Source of the DNA: Rhynchospora pubera
Taxonomy: Eukaryota > Streptophyta > Magnoliopsida > Poales > Cyperaceae
Assembly: GCA_028095005.1 (NCBI GenBank)
Contig: CM051460.1
Span: 69,603,676-69,667,675, forward strand
Direction: 5' to 3'
Length of the DNA stretch: 64,000 nt
Shown here piece by piece: positions 1 to 12,539 of the stretch. Numbering within the stretch: position 1 is the first letter of the stretch; every line of letters starts with the position of its first letter. Below the pieces are notes generated by a model, which was not told the DNA's origin, did no database searches, and was given only the letters and a program-made list of their open reading frames with translations. A program made the translations under genes and the position numbers.

Positions 1-82
1 TTTTCAAAAATTACACATTTTTCAATACTTCTTCCCACTTCTTCCTTTATTCCTCTTATTCCCACACCATCCAAACGGAGCC
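1..82. repeat. Right-end fragment of a MITE
   Basis: A pyrimidine-rich stretch ending in CACACCATCCAAACGGAGCC closely resembles the right ends of the short elements near 38280-38345 and 57045-57135 (ACACACTT, CAATACTTCTT, then CCATCCAAACG). The left part lies outside the window. The class is inferred from the repeated terminal motif only. Confidence 0.5.
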
Positions 83-578
83 AGTCTAAGAATAACAATA
101 AAAGTACTTTTTGTCTGCTGAATTCATTGACATCGTTATATAAATTTTCCATGATTCATGATCATTCGCATATAATTTATGATTAAAGTGTTTCAATAAG
201 GAAGATACAATGTCTTCGAATTTTCTTTTCGTTAATTTGAATTCATGATTATTCGATTTCTGTGTCAGTTCATTTGATAATAGTTCCGCACTTTTAGAGA
301 ATTTAGTTCCCTTCGTATTTTTTTAATTACAAGAATTACAAGAGCGAAATTGCTCGTTCTTATTAATGAATTGAAAATCAAATTTAAAGAATGAAAAAAA
401 ATGTTAAAAACAAAATACAATAATTAAGTTTTAATTTTTATTTGGGATGATACTAACTTGGCCAAATCCTTGTCTAAAGATAACTTTTTTATATATCCTA
501 ATTCATCTCAAGGCCTCAGGAACAACATGAGGGATGCCTAATCAACTCGGACCCACTGGACCTTGTTAATGTAGCTAT
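83..578. other. AT-rich intergenic DNA
   Basis: No coding exon, RNA gene or clear repeat is visible between the MITE fragment and the first CACTA element. Confidence 0.5.
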
Positions 579-593
579 AGCCACTACAAGAAT

Positions 594-1070
594 CTGTTTT
601 ATAGGCGAGGAATTAAAAAACGGTTTTTGCCGTCTACATATGGACGGGAATAATAGTTCGCTAGGAAATATCGACGGGAATAGCTTCCTCGTAATTACGC
701 TCCTAGCTAATAGTCTATATCCGCGAGGAAGCCTCGTAAAAAGGCTTTTACGAGGATATATTGAAATTTTCGGCGAGGATAAGACGCCTCGGTAATATAG
801 AACCGATATGCCAGCGTGGCAAGTCGAAACTTTCTCTATCCCGTCGAATTCTCCACGGTAATATTGATCCACGGGAAAAATATTAAATATCCCGCCATTT
901 TGATTCTCTTCCTCGGCAATAACCTTTTTCCCGAGGAACTACAAGTTTATTTCTCGAGGAACATACATCGGCGTTATTATTTTGTAATGCGTAAGATTCT
1001 TATTTTTTCCCGACGATATATCGACGGGATAAATATTATGTCATCCAAAAATATGATTCTCAATCGTAAT
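594..1070. repeat. CACTA-1 left subterminal repeat region
   Basis: Many short copies, in both orientations, of cores such as GACGGGAAT, GCGAGGA, CCTCG and TCCACGG lie within 480 bp of the terminus. The same cores reappear at 12540-12832. In En/Spm-type elements such subterminal motifs bind TnpA; that role is inferred here. Confidence 0.7.
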
Positions 1071-1282
1071 ATATTTACTAATTTTTCCCCTAAAATACTA
1101 CCATACTAATATAACAGTGCCAAATGATACAAATATGAAAGGGAAACAATTGAGAATCATTGAAACCATTATAATATAAATTATTGTTAAAAATTCACAA
1201 CATTATCACAAAAGTACTAAGATAACAACATGCATAGTATCATCATATTCCCAGAAAAACCAAAAAAATGTTTCTACATCTG

Positions 1283-3960
1283 TCACATATCCAAATTATC
1301 AAAATCAATATTTGGATTGGTCAGTAGTGTAGTATAACTAACACCATCATAATAGTTGTTGCAGACGTTAACACTGTCAATATTGCCAACTGCACTGGTA
1401 TTGCCAACTGCACTGGTATTGCCAACTGCACCGGTATTGCTACATGTACCGGTATTGCCAGCTGCCCCCCGATTGCTCCTATCATCAACTGCAGCCCCCT
1501 ATAATTTTTTTAAAAGATATAGTATCAATAAAATATTGACAAATATATATAAAGAATAGTACGAATAAAATGGTGATGGTAATAGATATATATGCTTATA
1601 CCCTTGTTCAGTTGGTCTTGTTTCTGTTCCTATACATGTACTTATGCACAATATCAGTTGTTCTTAGAAAATGATACTGTAACTAATCCCTTGATATTTG
1701 TGATCAAGTAAAGGTTACCTTAATAACACGGGTTATAATAATGTATAACTAAGTATTACGTTGCTTCTTATGTTGTTATTCCGATGATTGTCCTAGTTCT
1801 GTTTTGCTACTCTTCTAGGTGCTACCTCCTTGATATCTCACTTGTGTTATTAATTATTGAATTTCACTATTTTTGAACTAAGATTGAAATAATCCAATTA
1901 TATATGCTAACTGTTTGTAGTTTTGTTATACTGAAATATCATGACAATAATAACATACACCCTCCACTTAACTATAATAACGATTTAAGAAGCTAGCCCA
2001 TTAACAACTTAGAAAGAGATTCCTTACTGGGTATGTGGGCAAAGGATGCCCATTCAGTTTGTACAACTCCTGGATTAGGTAAGTGTTGTACATTTGTCGT
2101 TCTGTTGCTTGTTGATCACGTCGAGCAATCTCCTCAGCAAACAACCTATCCCTTTCCTCAAGCATAGCTGCAACCTGTTCAGACGTGTAAGTGGTACTTC
2201 CTCCGTCTTGATGTAGAACGGAGACATAATTTGATGCCCTGGCACGCTTTCTTATGGTGCTGGTTGGCAGCGAACTTGGTTCGAAAGCGTTCCCCAGTCC
2301 ATAGGCCTTACCATGAGAATTTGCACCACTTGCGATGCGGAATAGATCTGTTCCGGACTTGTCAGAGTTGTCTGGATCAGCCCTTAGCTCGACAAATTTT
2401 TCCTATGAATTGCATTTACCGATTGCTTAGTAGAAGAATATTGCATGATAACTGCATATTATATTTTTTTGAATAATAGACTTAGAATTAAAAATGTCCA
2501 GTAGCATGAAACAAGGACCTGTAATCTGAAGAAAGTCCAGAGGCATAAATGGAAATGGAAATTTCATTTCTTTTATAATGCTTAAGCCAAGCAAAAAGTA
2601 AAAAAAAATGTGATGCTTCAAAAGATTGACACTTATAATAAGTTCTGTCAATAGGCGATTTAGATTGAATAGTCACACTTTAAGAACCAATATTAATTGG
2701 GAATTAAATATACCACCAACAAATAAAAAAAAAGAGCACATCAAATTATACTTACATAAACCTCCTTAGACTTGTTATCACCAAATCTCATGGTGTTGAT
2801 GTCACGATTGATTTGTGGGCCAACGTTGTTGATTGGTAAATCTGATTGTTCCGACAATTCTGTTTGTACCCTGTTGCCTGATGTGCGGTCTTGATTACCC
2901 TCTATGTTACCCGACTCATTCGGTTTCTCCGAAGCAACCTTCATGCGTAGGTATACCTCCTCACTGGTAGGCGGTCGACCAAGTTCCTCTTCCTTTATTT
3001 GCCATGTTAATTTCATATGACAGTAGATATAAGCCAATTTAGAGTCCTAAGAATTCTATATAGGCGTAATATGGTAAATTTTTTAAAAGGCTAGGTATTA
3101 CCATTTTCTTTTTTAGCTCGTATGCACTACACGATCCTGAAAAATGATGAACTAAATGTCCCGTCCGCAATCGATTATCCTTGTTTTTCGATGAGAGTTC
3201 CTGATATTCTTCAGTTGCAAACACATCGCATAAACCATCCCAATAGTCTTGTTCCTTGCACCACTCGGGTTTCATCTCCTTCCATTTTTCAAATTCAAGA
3301 CCGTGCTTTTCATAACAAGCTTTTCTCCTCTGACCTAACTCATCAGTGTATCGTCTTGCCGCGATTTGATCAAGCACTTCAAGACACTTGTTTGGTTCCT
3401 GACCTTCACGCCACCTGTACCGATCCTGTAAGAGAAGGAAATTATGCGTTAAACTTTGTTTCATAGTAGTGGTCACATATATAGCTAAATGCTAAGAGCT
3501 AAATGCCAATATCTGAAAAGGCTTTGTTTGATTCTGAATTCCATATGCTATTCAAACTTGCATTGTTGAAATTTATATCAAAATAAAACTTAATATAGGG
3601 AAACAAAGTTTAAGCCACCAGAAATTTTATGTGCACTGTTTGCTTTGCTGTGTCAGAGAAGGAGTGGTAGCTTCTGTGTGGTCCATCTATTTCATTCAGA
3701 GCCAAAGTTCTGATTGTTGAGACCAATTGGTTCTTTGAGACAGTCGTGTCAAACTCATCCTTTCCGATCTTCCAAACCTCTGGTTTGTTCAGATGTGGTG
3801 CACACGGTCTGATCCTCGTCGGTCCCCGCCCTTTGCGTTTGTTGGCCGCTGCTGCACCTTGCATAGAATCAGCAATATCCAGCGGCTCAGGCTGGGTATT
3901 GATTCCTTCATCGCCATATCTGCTGGCTTGCGCCCTCTTAAGGGTTCTCCCCCTTGTCAT
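1283..3960 (-). CDS. CACTA TnpA-like protein (plant transposase Ptta/En/Spm, Transposase_24)
   Basis: Five exons read in one frame without a stop: 3619-3960, 3102-3425, 2756-3046, 2028-2402 and 1283-1498, giving about 515 aa. All introns have GT-AG borders and every junction is phase 0. Residues 1-60 are basic and low in complexity. Residues about 70-260 match the Transposase_24 pattern seen in plant CACTA elements, including RYRWREGQE, RRYTDELGQRRKACYEKHG, KPEWC, YWDGLC, then ELGRPPTSEEVYLRM. Residues about 340-440 contain YGLGNAF and a charged coiled coil (EERDRLFAEEIARRDQQ). The last exon has a degenerate GNTSAV hexapeptide repeat. In this family the protein binds subterminal repeats and assists the TNP2 transposase. 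The ATG at 3960 is chosen because it opens the frame; an upstream leader exon is possible. Intactness beside a ruined TNP2 gene is notable. Confidence 0.85.
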
Positions 3961-5871
3961 TGTGTGGATCTAATACAAGAATGGTTAATTAATCTCGACT
4001 TTTTTCTACTAATTAGTACCAGTATAGGGACATACATGAGTTTGTCAATTTTTGTTAAATGATATTGCAAAATAGAGATGTTAATTCCTTGAGCCCCACT
4101 GGCATTCAAGTCTCCAAGGTTAAAAATGCTCAATTTTGGAATTCATCTCCATCTCGTGCCTCTGTGTCATTCTAATCATAAACATTTTAATATATATGTT
4201 AGTATGGTGGGAGGTTGTTGAAGGTTCAAGTTTCACTGGAAATGAATTGCACTATACAAAGTTGGTAAAAGCTGAGCATCAGTGATGCAGTGTTTCAGGT
4301 CTGCAATTACATGGGAAAAAAAAAGGTAAAATGATAAATGAGAAAGTTAGGTGTGGCTAAACAAAGATTGAGGTACCAAGTTGTCAGCCCACACTTGGAG
4401 GCTGGTACATATATAAAGCTCAGACTTAAAGTAATCCACTGATTATCTGAGCTTACCATATATCTTAATTAGTACTACAGTTTTGGTACCACATACAAGC
4501 CAGCAAAGTTTCACTGAATACGACCACTATATGCATTGTATTCACAAAAATGCTATGTACTGCCTTTTCATTAAAGTAACCTCGTAAATATAGAAATTCT
4601 CTCTAATATACAACTATCAAGAATTTGCTGCCATGTGCAAATACCAAGCAATTATGAATTCATTTTTATGTGGTGATTTTAATTATCAATTCAAAATGTT
4701 CAAGTAGAAGGCAGAAACATTCATTTTTCTGTTCAAAGTGATGGTCCAAAATTATTGTGCATCTGACTAATCAAAATAAATAAAATGATAAATCTGTAGG
4801 ACTTATAATCATTAATTTGGGGAAAATTCAAAATTCAATGATTTATAAAGAAAAATGTAGCAATTTATACACTGGAGAGTGGTGGGGGCAGAATCAGGGA
4901 AATGATGGGGACAGTAGATATGCATCAACAAAGCAATGCAAGAATAACATAAGGATATCAAACCGTTGATTAGTAAAGAATCTGAAATCATACAAAGCAA
5001 CGTAGTACCTCAAGTATTAACTTAATATCTATCTCTATACATTAGTACTTAGTACCTCATCTCTCCTCTCTTTACTGATAAAATAGACCAGTACTACAGA
5101 AAATTAAAGAAAATTACGGATAATGATCTAAATCAAGTGAACTAAATCGCAGAAAAAAAAAATTCCATATGGCCATAGAAAATTGACGTCATTTACGAAT
5201 CTATACTAATAATGATGGTAGAGATAACCTAAAAATAAGGAAAACAAAAAAGCAAACCCTTTGGTGGAGGTCTGGCGATGGCGAGTTAAGCAAATTAGTT
5301 TCGCGCGCAAATGACTTTTTTTCGTCTCCAGAGAGGCGATTTGGAGGGATGGTTTGTTGAGCGGCGATTTTTTTTTTTTTTTTAAACTTGTTGAGCGGCT
5401 ATTTGGAGGGGTAATATGGAGTCCGAAAATTGTAGAAAAGATGTCATTAGCGGTTAGTGGAGAACTGATTTGGAAAGTTTTAATCGCATTTAGATACTTG
5501 CGCCGTGGATGAAAAAAATTATCAAATCCGATGGCTAAAAATTTTGATTGCAAAGAAAAGATAACAGGGGAAAATACACGTTGTTATTATTAACAAATTA
5601 TGACACGGTTGATATAGTTTTTAGCGGCAATTTCGAAAAGGGTTTAGCGCACTTATTTAAATTAATGTGGTTTTTTTTTTGTTTTCATGTTTGACAATTT
5701 TTTAGGACAAATTAATTTCAGTAGAGCAATTTATATTATTTTATTGTACATATTTGGAGAAATGTGAAATAAGCACATTATATATCGCATACTAAATGGT
5801 TGTTATTATTATATAAATCACATGAAAATATGTTAAGAATCTGATATGCTCTTATGATACAATAATATAAT
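3961..5871. other. Non-coding interior of CACTA-1
   Basis: This stretch lies between the TnpA-like gene (transcribed leftward) and the hairpin MITE. It probably holds the promoter and leader of the TnpA-like gene; GC-richer sequence at 5250-5470 is a candidate promoter region. No TNP2 catalytic exon is visible, although the main part of that gene would be expected near here. Confidence 0.5.
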
Positions 5872-6309
5872 GAAAAATGCTAGAGTCCAATATATTGGAC
5901 GGATGGACTCCGTCCAATACGATCGTTTTCACATTTTTAAATTTTAAATAACTGATCCGAACCGTTCAATATGTTCTCTTTATTGAAAACTTATAAGAAA
6001 CCAATTTTTACATTTTTTCGAAATTTTTTACTTTTTTTTTTGATATTTTAGAAAATCGTTGTTATTGGACGATCCATAATGTTTATATCATGAATTTTCA
6101 AAAATACTAAAAAATTAGTAAAAAATTTTCAAAAATACTAAAAAAAATATTTTTCGAAATTTTTTACTATTATTTTATTGGTTTCTTGCAAGTTTTCAAT
6201 ATGGAGAACATATTGAACGGTTCGGATCGGTCATTTGAAATTTAAAAACGTGAAAACGATCGTATTGGACGGACCCATCCGTCCTATATATAGGACACTA
6301 GCAATTCTC
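5872..6309. mobile_element. Hairpin MULE-MITE, copy A
   Basis: A 438-bp element that is almost entirely one long inverted repeat. The left end GAAAAATGCTAGAGTCC pairs with the right end GGACACTAGCAATTCTC, and the arms stay paired through GATCGTTTTCAC, CCGAACCGTTCAATATG and TATTGAAAACTT. It is flanked by an exact 9-bp duplication TAATATAAT (5863-5871 and 6310-6318), which points to the Mutator superfamily. There is no coding capacity. Confidence 0.9.
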
Positions 6310-6318
6310 TAATATAAT

Positions 6319-6786
6319 TGATTGTGAGTTCAATTATATAAAATATATCACGTTGGTTACATGTTGGTCAATTTGAAGAAAATATACTTTTATTTTTAAA
6401 GTCAAAAAGCCACCACTTGCACCAGTGATACATGTTACTTATTTAATTTTGTTTTGTATCTAAATTACATTTTAATTATAAAATTTGTTATATGGATTGT
6501 CATTACCAATTAATGATGGCGTATCAGTTTTATAATTAAAATTACCATTTATCATATTATTATATTAATTATTGATATTTTATTATTATACAATCCCTTA
6601 CAACTTTCACATGTCAATTAGTGTGGAGTATTCTCTATCTAATGCTAAAGTACATATAAACAAGTGAGTCAATAATTTTTAGCCTAGTATTTTAGATATA
6701 TTATTTATTTATTTATTCTATAAACGTATTTGAAGAATGTTATATTAATTTTATATGTTCACCTTTTGTGTTTTGCGATGGCAAGA
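6319..6786. other. AT-rich non-coding DNA inside CACTA-1
   Basis: No exon or structured repeat was recognised. It lies where the body of the TNP2 gene should be, so a large deletion or replacement is inferred. Confidence 0.4.
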
Positions 6787-6798
6787 AATGGTAAAATT

Positions 6799-7037
6799 TT
6801 TTTTTTGAAGGCCGGCTGGTGAAATACCAGCGACAGATTTTATTAATTAAAAGAGAAATAATTACAAAGTTTACAAGGAGAAACAAAACTCCTCCCCCAC
6901 TACTCACTTAAGCTAAACAAGTGAAAACAATAAATAAGAAAAAAAAATAAAGAAACGTGAGTAGCTAATCACTGTAATGAAATTAGCTGCCAGTATCTCG
7001 TCTTGATCTCTATGTCAGAAACTAAGTGCTGCAAAGG
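6799..7037 (-). mobile_element. Short 5'-truncated retroposon (LINE-like 3' end)
   Basis: A 239-bp insertion begins on the plus strand with a T-tract followed by GAAGGCCGGCTGG and is bounded by an exact 12-bp duplication AATGGTAAAATT (6787-6798 and 7038-7049). Read on the minus strand it ends in a poly(A) tail, as expected of target-primed retroposition. The length is compatible with a truncated LINE or a SINE. No reverse transcriptase sequence remains. Confidence 0.75.
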
Positions 7038-7193
7038 AATGGTAAAATTACAGATGACAATTATCATTTCTGATATAAATATGAAAAAAAAATATGAGTA
7101 ATGGTAGTATCAAGCGCGGTTGAAGTCAAACGTAATATAAGACTCACTTATTGAAATTTCAAATGCCTTATCCAAACCGCTAACTGTGATCTC

Positions 7194-8694
7194 TGTTGTC
7201 CCTAATTTAAAGGCCTAGAGGGGGGTGAATAGGCACAAAAGCAAAGTTCTAAACCGGTATGGTCAATATTTGGTTCAATTCAAATTTGGTCTAACAAAAA
7301 CAATCAACACACAAGCAATTCACAATACAAGGAAAGTAAAGAGAGAAGAATAGAAGTGACACGCGATATATTACGGAGTTCCGACCCGCTAGGAAATGCT
7401 AGCCTTAGTCGTACGTCTCCGGGAGTTCCGCAACCTCGAAACGGGCGCGCTCCGTTCAATTCCACAACGAACGGGACTACAAATTCGAACCAAATCACCT
7501 TGTTACAATCACTCTCAAGGTGGATTGGCCTAACTCAATTAAACAAGCTCAATTACTCAAGGGATTGAGGCTCTAACCAAATCTCTCAACAAATCTAGCA
7601 ATTAATACTAATGGATTGGTTTGCACACTCTAATCTCAATGATTTTGCAAGTTAATGCTCAAACACAAGAGAGAGTAATGTCTAACTGGTTGGAGCTCAA
7701 AAGGGAGGAGTTTCAAAGGTTTCAAAAGTGTCTAAAAAGTTCCAAGAGGCCCCATATATATAGAGGGCGCCAACAGCTCCAAAAACCAGTCAAAACAGAC
7801 TCTACCGTTATACAACGCTATATGCCGTTGTACAACGCCGAAATAGCCGTTGAAAAATCAAACGGTCACAGACAATAACGTTGTGAGTTGTCAGAGCGTT
7901 GTGTAACGTTGTATAGCGTTGCACAACGCTTCAGCAAAAATCCAAAGCAAAAGCTCGACAGTTCCGTTGGAACTTGTCAGAGCGTTGTGTAACGCTTGGT
8001 AGCGTTGCACAACGAAGTCAAGAAAAAAATCAAGGCAGAACTGACAAACTCAAACAATATTGTCAGAACGTCATACGACGCTGACTGGCGTCACACAACG
8101 TAGCCGTTGCACAACGCTATTCAGCGTTGCACTACGCGGACAGAGCGACTGAGCGATGTCTGAGCGAAGTTTAGAGCGTCACACAACGCTACGATGCATG
8201 CAGCATCGATGCTGATCGATTATCTGAGCAATGCAGGGTTGCCTGCTTCAGACTACGTTGTACAACGCTGAATAGCGTTACACAACATAGGAGCGGAAAT
8301 GTTGTGTAACGTTACTTAGCGTTGCACAACGTTCTGACAAGGGGAAATAATAGATTTAACTGGTTTAAAAACAAATGAATTAACGTTGCACAACGCTACT
8401 GAGCGTTGTGTAACGCTGTTCCAACCTTGTCAGAGATTTTGCAATTTAAGAGCGAATTAACTCTGCGTTGTGTAACGGCAACTGGCGTTGTATGACGCTG
8501 GACAGAAAAACTGAGCATTTTACCAGCAAATTGATTGAGATTAGTTTAGAGTTTAATTAAACCTTAACTAATGATTCTAACTAGACCAAAGCAATCTCTT
8601 GAAGCTCCAAACTAAGTGCCACACTTGCTTTAATCCATTCTTCAATAAATCTAGCTATAAAACACTTAAAATAGATGTTAGTTTAAGGGTTTCA
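7194..8694. mobile_element. LTR-like insertion in the TNP2 exon
   Basis: About 1.5 kb splits the coding frame after LSKPLTVIS and before DSEYNAAHF. It starts TGTTGTCCCTAATTTAAAGG followed by CCTAGAGGGGGGTGAATAGG, a sequence type often seen at plant LTR starts, and ends near TTTCA. No internal retroviral domain is seen, so a solo LTR or non-autonomous element is likely. A clean target duplication was not found, so the exact ends are uncertain by some bases. Confidence 0.6.
7780..8515. repeat. Dispersed palindromic GTTG-CAACG repeat array
   Basis: More than twenty copies of short units such as CGTTGTACAACGC, GCGTTGTGTAACG and GCGTTGCACAACG are spread at irregular intervals. Most are self-complementary or near so. 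They lie wholly inside the LTR-like insertion. Confidence 0.8.
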
Positions 8695-9584
8695 GATAGT
8701 GAATATAATGCCGCACACTTCTATGTCTTGAACAACTGTCCTGAGATTGAACCATTAATGGAGTAAGTTTTTTTTTTCATATACTCTCATCTAGGTAAAT
8801 TGATTTGGAGGTCCATCTTCATTTTTTAAAAAAAAGACAGATATAGAAGAGCAGTAGCATAAGGAAAAGAAAAAAAAAAGTTATTTTTCTCATAAACGTA
8901 GGTGATGACACCTGGGAACTGGGAAGGGTCTGAAATAGGCAAAATTAATCATACTGATTAAAAAACAGAAATTAAAGCTGTACTTTTTTATAATTGAATT
9001 AAAATACTATTTCTAATTTTAATTTCCTAATTTTGTACTAAATACTTCCCTCATGCCATTAGACTTGTACTAAATACTTCCCTTAGTTCTTTTATCCAAA
9101 TGCTTGTTCCTTTACTGTCAGTGAGGTTGACCAAATTTTAAAGTTCTGAAATAGCTACACATTTTCAAAATATTCAAACTAATTAGATCTTTACAAGTTA
9201 ATTTATAGCTAGCTAGTAATTTTGTTTTTCCCTACCAAATGCTTGCAGCAAATTTAAGGAGCACATTAGAAGCACACGAGGAAACATTAGTGATTCACGT
9301 TTAGCGTGCATATGTCAAAAAGAGTTCCCGGCCTGGGTCAAAACACATGTGATGAAGGATCGTGATTGTGACCCACACATTAAAAGAATGTGTCTAGGCC
9401 CAGAAAAACAAGTTATTTCTTATGGGGCTTATGACATTAATGGATTCAGATTTCACACAAAGAAACACGGAAAAAACAAAAAAACAGACAATTCTGGCGT
9501 GTGCATCGAAGGTGAAGCCTGTGACTTTTATGGTATTTTGGAAGATATTGTCGAATTAGATTACTCAGGGTGCAACAAGGTGGT

Positions 9585-11230
9585 TGATCGGAGGTAAAAC
9601 CTGGGTCAAATTAAACCTCAATCTAATCTAATGCAGTATAGCTTGAGGGTCGAATCCACAGGGACGGTTATTCTAAACTTTAGACTTTAAGTAATTTAGT
9701 TCAATTGATCTAGGGGTAAACAAGTCAAAAAGTTAATTAATTGATTAAAAGGATTAAATTTAAACTAAAAGAATTAATTCTAAAACTCTAATTAACCTCT
9801 AAATTACTCTAAAAATTAAGGTAAAGATCTAAGCTTGAATTAAGGACTTAAACTAGGGTCAATTGATCGGGTTCCACTTCCAGGCACTATCCTGGCGGGT
9901 CGACAGGATTCCTGGCGGGTCGACAGAGTTCCTGGCGGGTCGACAGGATTCCTGGCGGGTCGACAGAGTTCCTGGCGGGTCGACAGGATTCCTGGCGGGT
10001 TTAGTTTCTAAGTTTAATTAGTTTAATTAGTTTCTAAGTTCTCTAAGTTCAGCTTAATTAGCTTAATTAGTTTCTAAGTTCTCTAAGTTCAGGTTTTTGG
10101 CTTAAACTCTGGTCAAAATACTAACTCTCGTTCTTGATTTGGTATTACTAAGTTTTAACCTCTAAACCTCCCTAAAAACCTAAGTTTCAACTCTCGTTTC
10201 TTGGCTTAAGTTTTAGGGTTTGCTTTAACTATTCGGTAGGATATCCTAGATCTCTCGATCTTAGGAGGGAATAAACCTCTCGGCTAAGTTCCGGTTTCAC
10301 CTTTTGGGTATACTAACTATCCTAAGGTTTGAGAATAGAAATTGTTTTGAGATTAGGGTTCTATTTGCTTAATCTACGAGGTCAGGCCTAACCAAGTGAG
10401 GAAACCTTCAAATCAACTCAATTCAATTCACAATTTCAGCAAATAAACTCAAGCAAAGCAAAGCAACTTAGAAAAATTAGAAAACTAAATAAACTTCATT
10501 AATCTACCAAGTCATGGTTCCCTACAATTGCCCCTAAACTAAACTACTCACTAAAAGTCATACTAAACATAAAGATAAAAGGTTTCAGCAAACTAAACAT
10601 CAAAGACAGAAAAATAGAGAAAGTTTACAACAAGAACAAACAGCAAACAACTCTCAGCTTGTTTTCTGGCGGGTCGCCAGAGATCCTGGCGGGTCGACAG
10701 GAGGCAGCTGGGGGATTCTGCTATCTTCTCTCGAATTCTCTCTCTCTAAACTGACTTCAAACTCGACCCCCCTTTTCTGGAGCTTTCCCATGTTTAAATA
10801 ACTCTCAAAGGCGGTTCCCATAGGTGGAGATCATGTCTGGCTCGTCCAAGAATAGAGATAGTGCTCTGCCAGAAATATCTCACCAAATTGGGCAGGTCGG
10901 TTAATGTTCTGGCGGGTCGACATGAATCCTGGCGGGTCGCCTGGATTCCTGGCGGGTCGTCTGAAATCCTGGCGGGTCGCCAGAACAGGGGACTTGTCTG
11001 GTTTGACCCTGTTCCTTTGCTCCAGTCGCTTGGACTCTGATTTGCTCCGCTTGAACACTTCCTTGGGCCCAATTTTGCTCCACATCATCACTGAACCTGA
11101 AATTAGACAAGGGCAAATAGCAGTACCATATTTCTAACCTAAATTGCATTAAATCTAACTAAAACTCAAACATTTAATTGAAATTAAGGCCTAAAAGGGT
11201 TGAATATTTCGATGTGAAACCCGCCTATCA
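9585..11230. mobile_element. Solo-LTR-like insertion, 1646 bp
   Basis: The insertion starts TGATCGGAGG and ends CCGCCTATCA (TG...CA). It is flanked by an exact 5-bp duplication GTGGT (9580-9584 and 11231-11235), the pattern of LTR-retrotransposon integration. Removing it with one GTGGT restores the TNP2 frame (N-K-V-V-L-F-K-C). It contains GGGTCGAATCCACAGGGAC near the left end and no protein-coding domain, so it is best read as a solo LTR. Which retrotransposon family it belongs to is not known from the sequence alone. Confidence 0.85.
9891..10985. repeat. CCTGGCGGGTCGACAG repeat clusters
   Basis: Six head-to-tail 20-bp units start at 9891, 9911, 9931, 9951, 9971 and 9991, alternating GGATT and GAGTT tails. 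Two more units lie at about 10667-10700 and four at about 10908-10985. Some units are perfect palindromes (CTGGCGGGTCGCCAG). All lie inside the solo-LTR-like insertion, which is otherwise AT-rich. Confidence 0.9.
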
Positions 11231-11884
11231 GTGGTACTTTTTAAGTGCACCTGGTTTGATGCGTGGCATGGAGTCAAGGTGGATACAGAACATGGGATTG
11301 TTGAGGTAAAGCACAGATCTAGGCTTCGCAATGTCGATGAACCGTTTGGGTTGGCGTGCCAAGCAATTCAAGTTTACTACCTACCATATGCATCCAAACA
11401 ACGACGTGATTGGTGGGTGGTAATGAAAACTAGAAGGAAGCCTATTTGGGGGTTTGAAAACGATGCAACAAACAATTCTGAAATCTTCCAAGAAGAGAGC
11501 CATGGCTGCCCTTATACAGTCACCACGGGAGAAAGACTAGATGATCCTGATATCTTGATCCAACAAGGAATTTTTGATGATGTACCCCCCGAAGAACTTG
11601 CAGCAGCGGCAGCAAGAACAGCAGCAAGAACATCAAGAGCAGCAACAAGTTCACAGGATGACAATTATGACAGCAATGATGAAGACCTTGGTGAGCCAGA
11701 AGAATTGCAATCTGATAACGAAAACCTTAATGAGCACCAAGAACCAGAAGAAGATGATGACAACTGGTACAAATATATCTCTTGCAACTTTTCTACTTTA
11801 CTGTTCCATTATAAAGATATGTATTATTTCAAAATTAGTTCCTCACTCTTCAATTTGTATTAATTCAACCAGGTAATTGCAAAA

Positions 11885-12539
11885 GGGTGACAAAAGTTGT
11901 GGAAAATCCTCTTTCGCCTTGCTGGTAGTAGAGCAACACTACCTTTAACTATGTGTCAGTACTGGTATCATCTTACTAATGCTTGATTAGGAATATCTAA
12001 TTAAGAAACTTTCTCTAATTGTGGGATTATTTTGCATTGTGATGTGTGCTTTCATGTATCTGTTTTTTTTTATTTGATCTATTGTACTTTGTATAAAACG
12101 CATAGGTGGATTAATTGCTGTACCACTATTGCAAAGTACTAATATTAATAACCTAATTATTATAGTTATGTATTAATATTATTATATATAAGTGTTAATA
12201 ATTGTCAACAGTTAATCAATAATAAAGTTATGCAATTAGTTTACTATCTCCATTTTGTAACTGACGAGGATGTATGAAAAGGGATGTTTCAAAAAATATG
12301 AAAAAAGGGTTTGAATGAAATATCAAAAAAAAAAAAAAATTAGCGCCTTTGGTAACAATTTTTTTTAATTGTGTTTTAGTAAACGTTCAAAGCTTTTTCG
12401 GCTGACCACTTTGCAATTCTGCACCAAGGCGGTTATTGGATTTGGAATATATATTAAAAAAAAAGAAGGTGAGTGGGAAGTTATTCGCTATTTTTGCAAC
12501 AAAAATTTAGTTCATAAATTTCGAAATAAGATACAATAA
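11885..12539. other. Non-coding DNA downstream of the TNP2 remnant
   Basis: AT-rich sequence with a poly(A) run near 12330. No coding or structured feature was recognised. Confidence 0.4.

Larger units (their letters stand above)
7140..11767 (+). pseudogene. TNP2-type CACTA transposase, 3' remnant with DUF4218 end and DUF4216
   Basis: Coding pieces at about 7140-7193, 8695-8762, 9249-9584 and 11236-11767 join into one frame. The first two give LSKPLTVIS, then YNAAHFYVLNNCPEIEPLM, which resembles the end of DUF4218 in TNP2 proteins. A GT-AG intron (8763-9248) follows. The next piece has GAYDINGFRFHT and DFYGILEDIVELDY, and after the insertion VVLFKCTWFDA and AIQVYYLPYA, the hallmark of DUF4216. 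An acidic, Ala-rich tail follows; the end probably uses a small last exon near 11880. The catalytic Transposase_21 domain is absent. The exon is interrupted by a 1.5-kb LTR-like insertion after codon S and by a 1646-bp solo-LTR-like insertion between V-V and L-F. The gene cannot make an active transposase. Confidence 0.88.

Noticed and set aside
3122..3466. Plus-strand frame of 114 codons
   Set aside because: It is antisense to exon 2 of the TnpA-like gene, whose own frame is supported by domain match and splice sites.
7621..7878. Plus-strand frame of 85 codons considered as a gene
   Set aside because: It lies in an LTR-like insertion, has no family resemblance and runs into the palindrome array.
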